Source: Paramecium octaurelia (Eukaryota > Ciliophora > Oligohymenophorea > Peniculida > Parameciidae). From it: DNA of 64,000 nucleotides. Each line of letters begins with the position of its first letter. Within the stretch, counting starts at the first letter, position 1. A model generated the notes under the pieces. It was not told where the DNA came from and did no database searches. It saw nothing but the letters and a program-made list of their open reading frames with translations. Shown here in pieces: positions 1 to 11,108 of the stretch. The translations under genes were made by a program, and so were the position numbers. Location: contig CAJJDP010000002.1 in assembly GCA_905182995.1 (NCBI GenBank), positions 62,001 to 126,000 on the forward strand, given 5' to 3'.

Positions 1-1699
1 TGAAAATTTGACTTTCGTTTTGCAAGAATCCTCCTGCTCCTTCCACATTCTTCAAAATCACTATGTCGACTAAGAAACTGATAATGGCTGCATTTAAAAA
101 CAACGCCGAGGCATATTTATAGACAAAAGATATTTAGAATTTGGTTTTGCTGGAGATCTTCTCATCATCAACAATGTAGTGAACAATTTTTGCAACTGCA
201 AATTTATTGAAGAGGACGATACTTAAGGAAATAGCATAAGAGAGGATATTTATCTTTAACATAGTATCGTGATCCAACTTGCCTTGGATTTCCTCCTCTC
301 TTGCTTCATCACCATATTTAGCCACTCTGTGAGCAATCAAATAGATTAAGTAAAATGCTGAACTTTCAACCAAAATATAAATGACCCAAGCCTTGATTCT
401 CTTGCTAATCTTTTCTTCAGTCTTAACGTGTATGAATTCCCAATCCACCTCATTTGGTTCTGGAGCCTGTTCAATAAACAACTTCTAATTGTGCCAAGAT
501 AAATCTTTTTCTGTTAGTCCAGGCAATTAACCCTTGTTCCAATAAGATCTCATTCTCTCTAATTAAGTAAATGGGTTTTCATTCAATACTCTGTTTTTCA
601 TATCCTCGTTGTCAAAAGAAATGAAGGCAATCCCAGCGAACTTCTTGTTCTCCTTTTCATATGATTATCCCAAATGATGTATTTCATGTTCCTTTTCTTC
701 GATTTTCTTGTCAATCTCCTCAACACTCTGATGATGATAGTCGTAATTGTGCTCTTTTATTAGTTCCTTCTTTTTCTCGATCAATACATCCAATTCTTTC
801 TCAATATCTATGATCTCCTCTATGTCATAGACTAGGACAACTTTCTTGACAATTATTTTTTCCCCTGCAACTGCGCAAGTCTCAAACATATGTTACAACT
901 CCCACTAATAATTGAGATTCAACCCTGTAGGTATGTTTTTTACACAGACAGTGTAATCTGCTGGGGTGAGCAACTCTTCATCGATGTCTGTATCAATTTA
1001 TCTTTGGCTCTTCCTAAAATAGAGTAAGACTCCCATGACTAAGAAGATATTGATGAAATTGAGTATCTGTACGTGTTCCAAAGCTTCTCGATTGCTAATT
1101 TTATATTATGGAATACTTTAATTTATTGGCCAAGGACAACTTTAAAAACCAGGAATCTGAGCAAAATGGCAATTCTACCACATGGCCTTCTATTTTCTCT
1201 CTCTTTGTGTGACTACAATATGTGCCTGAATAATTGGTGTATAAATTGTAAAGTTGTTTTGTCAGGAGGGTGATAAAGAGGATAAGAATACAATATTTCA
1301 GATAATTATAGAACAAAGTAAACCCTGAGCCAAGAAATGATAATGCCATAGGATTAGAACAAAAGGGAATTTCCTCTCTGTCTACTTCAAATCCACAACA
1401 TGGACATGTATCAACTTAACTATTAAAATGTGTGAGTGTACCACTGAGAGTCTTGGTAGGATCCTTGTACTTCTCTCGAGTCGTCCTCCTTGATAAAGCG
1501 TGCTTCTTGGCTATGTCCCAATTACAGGGAATTTGCAAAGGATTGTAATGATTTCCTTCATGCTTGCCATGCTGTTAATGACTCTGATCTGCGTGATTCT
1601 GGGGATGTTCTTGATTGTTTGGGTGCTGGTTTTGTGAGATCCTTGACTATTCGTCTTTATTTTGCTATTGTCCTTTTTGGGACTAAATTTAGGATGCAA
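1..1699 (-). CDS. OSCA/CSC1/TMEM63-like cation channel, partial (3' end missing)
   Basis: The family forms osmo- or mechanosensitive cation channels. Read with TAA/TAG as Gln, the minus frame is open from about 1.7 kb to the left edge, so the C-terminal part lies outside the window. In order it shows a cysteine motif TCPCCGF (about 1400-1420), hydrophobic segments (1101-1349), a charged Lys/Glu-rich cytosolic segment (665-889), an RNP-like FAGIAFISFDNE (about 600-640), the family signature APEPNEVDWEF (441-470) and further membrane helices. The signature and the order of parts decide the call. The first ATG used (1699) needs a roughly 20-nt intron near 1520-1545 that I cannot fix exactly, so the N-terminus is uncertain. 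The gene is divergent from importin alpha. Confidence 0.8.
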
Positions 1700-1859
1700 C
1701 GAAACAAATACTTAGCCAACCGAATTTGAAGGGAATTCGTTTGCTGGGGCTCCAAGAAAATGTTAATAGTTGGTTGGCTGATTATTTTAACTGTGACTAT
1801 TCATATATATTTAAAGTTAATAATTTTTATTAGGCGTAAATTATCATAAATATTTTATT

Positions 1860-3539
1860 ATGTAGTCATAAAATTAGTTTGCATTATTCGGTAATGCTCA
1901 AGTAAATGAACCAGAGTAAAACAGCGAAATCAAGAAGAAAAGAGATGATTTTGCAACTGAAATCAGATCCAGGGACAGAAACGCCATCATCAACAATAAA
2001 AGATTAGCTTAAAATGTACTTCATCTCCATATCCCCTTTTAGAATTAAAACACCTCAATTCAAGAGTAGTTATCATTGATCCCACAAACACTTCCCTTTG
2101 ATATCCAATAAGCTTTGAAAACCCAATAAGAAGTCTTAACAAAAAGAACATTCACCTTCCAAGATTTCCCTGAAATTTTATAAAAAATATATTCCACAGA
2201 TGTCATTCAACTACATTACGGTGTCACTGGATTAAGGAAGATGCTCTCTGTTGAAGTACTTTTTCAGTATGATTTTAGAGTGGAGCCCCAATCCAACAAG
2301 TAATTGATGCAAATTTGGTGCCAAAGTTAATAGAAATTATTTAAAAAGAATAAATTCCTTAATTGGTACTCGAGGCAGCTTGGGCACTTACAAATGTCGC
2401 AAGTGGAACCACCTAACAAACCCAATCGATCATAGATAAAGGAGGAATTTATTTGTTTGTTAAATTACTGAGTTCTCAATACAGAGACATAGCAGAATAA
2501 GCAGTTTGGGCGATAGGAAACATTGCAGGAGATTGCACACAATATAGGGATCTGATCTTAAAGGTAGGAGGAGTTGATCCCCTAATCAATATTATTTAAA
2601 ATGCTCAAAACAAAAATACGATCAAACATTGCACTTGGTCACTAAGTAATCTATGTAGAGGCAAACCAATCCCAGAATTCAAGGTAAATATCTACATATA
2701 TATAAATACAGTATGTCAAAAATGCATTGCCTGTGTTCTGTAAAGTCATCATCGATGAGACTGACCCAGAAGTATTGACAGATGCATGTTGGGCTTTGTC
2801 ATATCTCAGTGATGGAGACAATAGCAGATTATAGACTGTTATCGATTCCCAAGTAGTGCCCACCTTAATCAAACTCTTAGATCACTCATCTCTTTAGCTC
2901 GTCATCCCAACCTTAAGAATTTTGGGTAATGTCGTGACTGGAGATGAAAATTAAACTACTTACGTACTCAACTAAGGATTGTTACAAAAGATTCTTAAAT
3001 TGCTCTCAAATGAAAAAAAAGCCATCCGAAGAGAAGTATTCATACATCCATTAATTCATAGACTTGTTGGACAATCTCCAACATCACTGCTGGAAGTAGC
3101 AATCAGGTTTCTCAAGTAGTGAGAGATGTGTCCATTCTAGAGAAGCTCTTCACTCTCATGACTACTGATTACGAAGAGATCGTTAGGGAAGCTACTTGGG
3201 CTATTGCCAATACAACTAAGAATGGAAGTAACTCTGATATTTAACTGTTGGTGTAAAAAGGATTGTTTAATGTCTATAAACACATATTGGAGGGTGAGGA
3301 CACTTAAACTATGACTGTTGTTCTTGAAGCTTTATTTAATGTATTAAAAAGAGGTATCATTTTATTGTCATCCATTAGGCGATTAAGATTTCCAGGATGA
3401 CAACTATTATTTAACTACTCTTGAACAAATGGGAGTGATTAAGAGAATAGAAGAGTTACAAAAACATGAGAATCAAAATGTCTATTTGAAATGTTTCAAT
3501 ATCTTAGAATAATATTACGAAGCTGAAACTGAATTATGA
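1860..3539 (+). CDS. Importin subunit alpha (karyopherin alpha)
   Basis: Adaptor that binds nuclear localisation signals through armadillo repeats and docks on importin beta through its N-terminal IBB domain. Five introns are inferred (27, 23, 28, 26 and 25 nt), giving about 516 residues. The N-terminus has a basic IBB-like stretch [19 protein letters not shown]. Armadillo repeats follow with the family phrases [45 protein letters not shown] and [12 protein letters not shown]; the conserved W and N of the NLS groove are present. The ATG at 1860 is chosen because only that frame runs through the IBB; an ATG at 1894 leads to an early TGA. The first intron (2016-2042) is a stopless 3n intron. 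Confidence 0.92.
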
Positions 3540-3725
3540 TGTATCTATTAAGAGATTATTTTTTATTTTCTACGTTTTATAAAACTTTATACAATTGGTC
3601 ATTAATGTATATATAAAATGAATATAATTCATGGGTTAATGACTGAGGAATCATTAAGTTTTGATATACTTTGATCATTCTATGTTGGTTTTTGTTTACC
3701 AAGCTCATCATCCAATTTTGACTCT

Positions 3726-5408
3726 TCAATTCTGTATTGTCTAAATTAATACATGATAACTCCACCTAAAGTATATAATGTAATAGTTACAGGATGTGAA
3801 GATAATTGCACCTAATACAATAAGTAAGATTCGAATTAATCTCCATTGTTAAGCGAATAAAAATGTCGTCACCACTTGAACAGTGAAACTCTTTGTTGTT
3901 CTTAAAACTTTATTGGTTGATATAACATTATTTTCAACAACAGATTAATTGAATTTCAAGGTATAATATTAATTAAGCGATCCCTTTTCATCTAACAATA
4001 AGTATCATAATTACTGTGATCAGCAAAGCAAACTACTCTTGCAGGGACAAACTTAAATTTAGTGAGAAAAGCATTATTAGCTGTGACTCCAAAGAAGAAA
4101 TCATCATATTAATATTCATCTTTTACAGCTGCCTTTAATAAACCTTCTTCATATGTGTACTAAAAGAATTGGAAATCTCTCATTCCTATTTGTGTAAACA
4201 TTATCTTTTGTTTATGTGGGGCTAAAAAGTCATAGCCATTGTTAAACACAATCTAATGATGACTGACACCACTTATAATGGCAAATTCATCTGTGGCATC
4301 AACATCAACTATTCTATAATTGCTCTCCTATTTGGTTATTATGGAACACGATTTCTAACTAAAGTTTATTAGGTATTCAATATAAAAATAGGTTCCATTC
4401 TATTCAAAGGCCACAAAAACGTTCTTGCCATTCTTGGTATCCACAGCTATTCCACCTTTTTAACTCTAAATATCAATCACTAGTTCAAATTAAAATCCTT
4501 ATTAATTGATAAACATGTAAGCCAAAATTAAACCCTATTTAACATCGAGTAAGTATAATTGATATTATCCATCTTTTACTTTGACAACTGCGAAATCCTT
4601 TAATTCCAACTACTCCTTCTACAATTTAAAGTCTTGCAATGTGACTGTATACTTATAGATAACATCGCTCTCTCTTATTTCATAGATATCCAATCCAGCT
4701 CTACCAACTGCAGAAAATAAATATCCATCTATTTCCTTCGTCAACCCTCGCTCCTCTCTCTGAACCCAATTAGATATCTAGTCGATATGCATAGTTTTAT
4801 CATTTTTCTCCATCTCTGCCACACTAAAGTATTAGGCGCTATCTGAATATAATACAAAGGCCCAGTTGTTTTTTTTTGAATACACCAATTAAGGTAACTC
4901 CTCTCTCGACTGAATTGATGGCAGTATTGGCTAGAGATTGGCTTTCCAAATAACACCTGCAAAATCAACAGAGTTTCCATATGTTGCAAATCCTTATTTT
5001 GATAACACATTGTCGTAGTTAAATTTTATTAAATAAGCTACTGCATCTGATGTTATTGCCAACATGCCATCATTTATATGTACCATCCCTATGAACTCTC
5101 TAAAATTTAATGGGGTATCCATCTCAAAGTCATAACTAAATTTGAATAATCATTATTTACTCTTTAAAGTCATCTGACTATATGATCGTAAATTGCTAGG
5201 TTTCAGTTTACACTGTTTATTATTTAACTTAACAAAAACTATTCTATTAAAATGTCATTAATGTAGCATCATCAGCCTCCGGCATCGAATAAATGATACT
5301 TGGCTCTCCAAGATGAATTGTAAATGTTTAAGACGATTCGGTGTTCTCCAAAATCTCTAAATTAGCAGAACATAAATTTATGAGAAATAGTAAACTCAAA
5401 TAAAACAT
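3726..5408 (-). CDS. Type I membrane protein, unknown function
   Basis: Predicted 544 residues after removing introns of 25 and 23 nt. It starts with a signal peptide (MFYLSLLFLINLCSANL), has a long hydrophilic ectodomain with repeated short beta-like stretches, and ends with one membrane helix (LIVLGAIIFTSCNYYIIYF) followed by a short tail and TGA. This layout suggests an exported or surface-anchored protein; the ectodomain could be a propeller, but I recognise no domain. Its stop faces the stop of importin alpha across about 190 nt. Confidence 0.7.
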
Positions 5409-5574
5409 AGTTAATTTAATTATATCATCACAATTATTAAAGGATCTATATACTTCATATTCTCATTACTTCTGTCTAATAATCCACATAAGGTCATCGT
5501 CTCCTTATCATAATTTAATAGGGTAATAATATCAAGATTAAATATTTCAATAATTTTTTAATGACTCAATGTAC

Positions 5575-5955
5575 TCAGATGTTTAGAAACTGTGGACATG
5601 GGATATCACTAAATTTAGGACCTGAAATATTGTTGCTCATTGCATAAGTCTCTTAATCACTATATTTTCTATTCTATCTCTTTTAGTTTGTCTTTATTTG
5701 TTGTTTCAAAATTGTTACGACACTACCATTCAAGACCACCTATAATTCCCCATTCGGCTCTCTATCCCTCCTTGGATTGTACCAATTGGTTTCATTGTCT
5801 GATTTCTTTTATTTACTATAATTATCAACACAATCATCTAAATAAGTATTCTAATTTTTTTTATAGTCAATTCCATTGTTGAATTCAGTCTTTCCAAAAT
5901 ACCCTTCTGATTCTCCATTTTTATTTCTTTTTTTCGAGAAGTCCTTCTGTTTCAT
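5575..5955 (-). CDS. Small hydrophilic protein with PNRC-like C-terminal motif
   Basis: Single-exon frame of 126 residues, rich in Lys, Asn and Gln, likely disordered. Its last residues read SGPKFSDIPCPQFLNI. This resembles the PNRC/Dcp1-binding short motif (consensus roughly GxKFSxPPxPxxLP) carried near the C-terminus of small decapping co-factors. A 26-nt splice could extend the frame toward 5.4 kb, but that would run into the start of the next gene, so I use the stop at 5575. Function is inferred from one short motif only. Confidence 0.5.
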
Positions 5956-6221
5956 TTAGTCAAGCCTCTATTACTCGTAATTTTAGCTCACTACATTGTG
6001 TATAAAAGAATTACTCTTTTTTATTTTTGTTTTTTTGTTTTTTTATATAAATTTATTTCTTATTATACTTTTATCTTATCTTTTTCTCAAATTCGATTTC
6101 ATACATTATTTTCTTAATATAACAAAATGTTTGCATAATAATTATTTAATTAGACTTGCTAATGAATACATATTATGTGCAATCAAATGATAGTTATTAA
6201 TTAATTTTATTTAAACTCAGA

Positions 6222-7402
6222 ATGGAAATTTGCTCATCTAAACTCAACTGGCTTATTCACATAAAGAAATTATTTCAGAGAAATAACATTCTAAACATAT
6301 CCGATCTCATTAATTAATTAAAGGATGAAGCTATCATCGAATGCCCCAATCCATAGGATGAATTGTTCTCTTTGGATGAGGTTATCGAAGAAGTTTATAA
6401 GTTCAATAAAAAGCGATTAACATATGACGATTTCTTTTAAATAATTGGTAATCTACATTAATAGGATCATTAATTATCCACTTGTGTGAACTCCTTGGCT
6501 GATTCTATTAACGATTTGACTTTGAGCGACACCAAGGTCAAATAGGAAATCAGAGTATCTTATAATGATCCAACCAAACTCATCAAAACATAGTAAAGCT
6601 ATAAGGTTACAAGACTATCCAAAAGTCCTCGCATGAAAATAGAGAATTTGCAAGAAGCCCAGAAGAGATTATTAGCTAAAATCACTGATATTGAAAATGA
6701 AATAGAACATGTATCTATACTATATATATTTCAAAGCAGAAATAATAGCATCAATTAAAGAAACCTCACTAATTATTAATTAAGGAATTGACCAAGCAAC
6801 TCACATAAAACCAAGACGAAATTGCTTTGAATGGGGTGCATAATTTTACTCTCTAAGACTTTTATTCTGTCTTCCATAATGTCAATAAAGCAATATTCAA
6901 TATTTTAATACTAACTTTCTAAGAGAGATGCTAAGAAATAAGAGAAGTCTCGATGATATTTAAGAATTTACAAGCATTGAGCATAAACAATCTTCTAATA
7001 AAAGAACTCAAATTGGAAGAACTCATAGAGTTAAAAGTACTATCTGTTGCTGGAAATCAATTGAAAAATTTAGAGGGTTTGCCTCCTAATTTAATTGAAC
7101 TATATGCTTAAAATAATCTAATTTCATCACTCTCAAGTACAAAATCACTCAAAATATTGAACATAAGTGCAAATCACCTTAGTCAATTGAATCAATTAAC
7201 TCACATCAATAAATCCTTAGAATTCATTAATTGTAATCATAATATTTGTGCAAACTCCAAAGATTACAAGAGACTGTTATTCAAAATCTTTCCAAATTTA
7301 AAAGGAGTTGACAAAGAAGATCTATTATAGCATTCCACTATACAAAAAACTGGTTTTCATTACAAAAAAGAGATGATGGATTTTTCCTTCAGTTAATCCT
7401 GA
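6222..7402 (+). CDS. Leucine-rich-repeat protein
   Basis: Predicted 383 residues with one 29-nt intron after residue 165 or so. The N-terminal half is hydrophilic with Lys/Glu/Gln-rich helical stretches. The C-terminal half has at least four leucine-rich repeats with the LxxLxLxxNxL pattern, for example LKVLSVAGNQLKNLEGLPPN and LIELYAQNNLISSL, and an LRR-cap-like end (FPNLKGVDKEDLL). Such SDS22-type LRR proteins often act as scaffolds in cilia or with phosphatase 1, but no partner can be read from the sequence. Upstream (5956-6221) is T-rich intergenic DNA. Confidence 0.75.
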
Positions 7403-7520
7403 TTATAAATTAATTAATTTTTATAACCAATTTTATCATATAAATCAAATTTTTTTGATACATAATTTATCAAGATTAAGCTAAATATCATCGTTATTTA
7501 TTAAAATTATTTATAATATT

Positions 7521-8425
7521 TCAGTTAATTAAATCCTTAAATTCTGCTTCGAGATCCGAAACTTGATTTCTTTATTGCTATTATTGAGTGCCTTGTCCTT
7601 ACTATTAATTAGGTAGTGTCGATTATGGTAAAGGTTAATGAACCAAGTATTAAACCTATAAAGTTGAAGGTTTGGCTTATTAGTGAGTGTTTGGAAGATT
7701 GGGTTGTTGCACATAATTCATAGTCATACAGTTAGTACAGTTAATTAGATTGGATACTTAAATAAGAATATGCATATACTTCCCTATTGATACACTACAG
7801 TCAATCTGCAAGTACCACAGATAAAATAGGCAAATATCAATTTATTAATCTATTTGCAATTGTAACAGATAAACACGTTTTTATCTTTGGGAATCATTTA
7901 TGGAACCTAGCAGAACATGCATATTGATTGTGTTTAGCTAAATTATAACTTAAATTATTCACTTAATTGTATTAACATTTTAGTTTCGATTTTAAGATAT
8001 TTAATTAGGTTGTTCTCGTTCCTCTCTAGAAAAAGTTTGAAAGCCATTTTAATTAGATAAATTTTGAACATTTTATACTTGAGACTATAAACATAAAACC
8101 ATATGATATATACTTAAGGAACTTATTATAAAAGAGGATGGGATGCTTGAGATTAGATTTTCTGATTTACCTATTAAATTTAATTTTCTTTTGGCTTAGA
8201 GCTGGCCATAGTAATAGGGTTTTGATCAAGGTTAGTCAGCACAACAGCCTTATTTTAGCATACTAGCGAATTATTTAAGCATATACTTGTATCATCAAAT
8301 TGAATTTGATCTGAATCGTCTCCAAACTCTAACAATTCAACTCCATCATTCTCTTAGGGGGAGTCTGAATATTTCTAGTTCGAATTGTTAGAAAGCAAGC
8401 CAAGTTTAGGGTCATTAGACTGCAT
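7521..8425 (-). CDS. LSD1-type zinc-finger protein
   Basis: Predicted 275 residues with introns of 29, 25 and 23 nt. The centre has two CxxC-CxxC zinc modules. The first reads CMFCQVP then ICYNC; the second, CGTCRLTVVYQQGISN then CTNC, fits the zf-LSD1 pattern CxxCRxxLxYxxGxxxVxCxxC. Flanks are Gln/Asn-rich. In plants this finger occurs in cell-death regulators and metacaspases; no protease domain is seen here. The frame only works with the 23-nt intron near 7750; without it the protein would stop after the first CxxC of the second module. Confidence 0.72.
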
Positions 8426-8575
8426 ATCGATAAATAATGATTAGAATAATTATAATTTATTGATTTTTTGGAAGAATTCTTAAATAATCCTAACAAGGCT
8501 TTTGACATCTATAAATATTTGAGTTATAAGGTTTTGAATTTATAAGAGTATAAAACAAAATTAATTAAAATTATA

Positions 8576-10313
8576 TCATTTTTAGAGCCTGTATCTAATG
8601 AAAGAGAGTCCAGTTTAATTATATTTTTAATATATAAGTAAATCCTCGTGTCTCTAAGTGTTGATATTAACATATATATACTTGAATGCTTATTTTATCT
8701 TGAAATGTGTCACTATATTTAAACTCCAACATTATAAATTTGGAAGCGTACTTAATTATTTCAATCAGATCTACAAGATTGAATCCAAAACTAATTTATG
8801 CAAATTCTGTAAATAATTTATTGAATGATTTCTAAGCTAGTGATTATAATAGATATTTACAATCAGCAAGGATAAATTTTGTAGTCTTAGGGATTTCATA
8901 ATAGATGTATTCTTTAGTGAATTATCCATATTCTAAAGCCAATACCAGATACATGAAAGCAGCTACAACCTTTCTAGTTTAATAACTAAGAGTTTCAAAG
9001 TCAAGATAACAGCAATCGATGTATCCTTGTAATTTTAGTATGTCTTAATTATTCTTTAAATATATGTATACTTTTAAATGAAGAATTGTTATTGGATCTA
9101 AATTTCTTGTGATCATCTGAAATATAATTATCCCATTAATTTGTGTAAAACTCAATCCATAAATTGATGTTTGGAAGATTCAAATGCCATTAGAGAGTTT
9201 TGCAAATTTCCTTTTCCATTTCATATATTTAATCTATAGAATAACCATAGTTGCTAGCCTTTTCAAAATCCTTTGGGTTTTTAGCCTCAACTTCCTTAAT
9301 GAATAGTCATCATACAATTTACCTCCATTTTAGATGCAATGAGCATTGAAGCAGTACCTAACAATTGTAATTCATGTTTCGTAATTATTTTTTTTGATAG
9401 ATAACTATCAACGTAAGCAACTGCCAAATAATAAGTGTCTCTCTTCATTAGATACACAGAACAAACTTCAATCATCCAATCCATTAAAATTGCTCTCATT
9501 AAAGGAGTGATTTGAGTCTATATTTATGATATGTAATCACAGTTTGGAGCATATTCAATCTCTTAGAGCATCAGAACTTGTAAAGTTTCTTAAGAAAATC
9601 CACCTATTTAAGAGTTTTGGTTATTGTTTTCATTAATTATAGTATGTTAAATCTTAGAATTAGTGGGATTTGGGATTACAGTATTAGCATTATCACTAAT
9701 AATTGTAATGCTTGATTCATCACATTCTAGAGTCAGTCCTATTTGCTTTTATTCTCCCATAGATATGCATCTAGTATTTTTTTTATGTTTAATTAGGTTA
9801 TTTGGACTTTATTTTTTAATTGTTCTCTCGCTAAACTAATTAGAGGTGTCTTCTGGAATAAAGAATTTGGGAACGTTAATTCTTTCTACTTTACGGTCTT
9901 CTCTATGTGAATTACAACTATATATGATTTTCTATAAATTGTTACTTTTCACAATTAGAATAATACGAATTAGTAGTATTTGTATTAGTGTTTTATGGTA
10001 TGTTAGAAATCATAAAATAAGCACCCGAATTGCCTTACACTACATGACTGTATTGGCGATGATTCTTTTTGAAATGAGACTTATTGCTATTATGTTCGAT
10101 TGAATTATTTCTAGATAGATTTTGCTCCTTTAAGAATGACTCAAATGTAATTTATTAATTTTGAAAATCCTTTCTTTCCCAAACAGCTGACCCTTTAAGA
10201 TTTTCATTCTATGTATTTTATTAGATGCTCTTGGGTTTGCTGAATATTGGTTTTAAACTCAATTGGGCAACTTTTGTTAAAGTCTGATTAGAAGTTTATT
10301 GAGGCACATTCAT
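8576..10313 (-). CDS. Mitotic-type (A/B) cyclin with long disordered N-terminus
   Basis: Regulatory subunit of a cyclin-dependent kinase. The cyclin box is plain: MRAILMDWMIEVCSVYLMKR, then YYLAVAYVDSYLS and LQLLGTASMLIASKMEE, followed by a C-terminal cyclin fold (VVAAFMYLVLALEYG). Introns of 28 nt interrupt the box; one of 24 nt near 8835 is optional because it is 3n. Upstream of the box a Gln/Asn/Ser-rich frame continues to ATG 10313, joined by a long 37-nt intron (GTCC...CTAG) that is the least certain splice; otherwise translation would start at 9760. About 530 residues in the long form. Ciliates have expanded cyclin families, so the exact class is not claimed. Confidence 0.82.
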
Positions 10314-10318
10314 TTAAA

Positions 10319-10930
10319 ATGGTACACAACTTTATTGTTTTTTGTTTCTTTTGTATTTCATGCACTCAGGTTAGAATGTAGGCTAACTATGACTTAAATT
10401 TACTTGAATCTAAATTTTTTTATGCAGTTGAATCTATTTATTGTATAATGGTTATTGTGAATTTTCATCAAATCTCATAAACGATACATTCTTAATTAAT
10501 AAAGATTGATACATTAAGCTGTGCAATATTTTCTTTTGGAATGAAATAAGGATTCCATTACAAGTTCATTATTTCAAATTTAAATATAATTATTGATAAA
10601 CATATAAATTAATATATCCCATAGTTTAAAAACTTGTCATTCTACATAAAGAATTAACCGCCCATTCAAATTAGCATAAGATTCCTGTGTTTAAAGCATT
10701 ATACATATTTGAGTATTGTAAATCAATTAGCCGTGAATATGATTTTCATTGTAAATTCTTATATATTATTAAGATAAATTTATTAAACTACTTAACTTAT
10801 TTGTTATAATATGTAAAAGAATATTAATATAGTTATTTTTAAATCAAATACAAGTAAAGGGAAACATTTCGTTTATTTATAACAAAAAATAATTATTTTG
10901 CAAATATTCTTCTGTAATTTTGGTTGTTGA
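10319..10930 (+). CDS. Doubtful open frame with signal-peptide-like start
   Basis: A TGA-free frame of 203 codons starts MVHNFIVFCFFCISC, which looks like a signal peptide. The stretch NYDLNLLESKFFYAVESIYC recalls the N-terminus of class 3 lipases, but no GxSxG nucleophile motif follows. Its ATG lies only 5 nt from the divergent cyclin ATG, which leaves no promoter for both. Either this frame is chance, or one of the two starts is wrong. Confidence 0.25.
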
Positions 10931-11108
10931 AATTAAATTGTTATATAGTATATATAAAAAACACCGCCAAATTAAGAATATTTGGATCTAATAGAGCTAC
11001 TCTAAGGATTTCACTCACAAATCAAACATATGGGCCTAATTTAAAAAGGCTTTTATTTTTTGATATTCTTTTGTTCAATTATTTGTCTTATATTAATTAT
11101 TTAATAAT

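Noticed and set aside
5640-6190. Two plus-strand frames rich in Phe, Tyr and Leu
   Set aside because: One is antisense to the PNRC-motif gene; the other is translated T-rich intergenic DNA.
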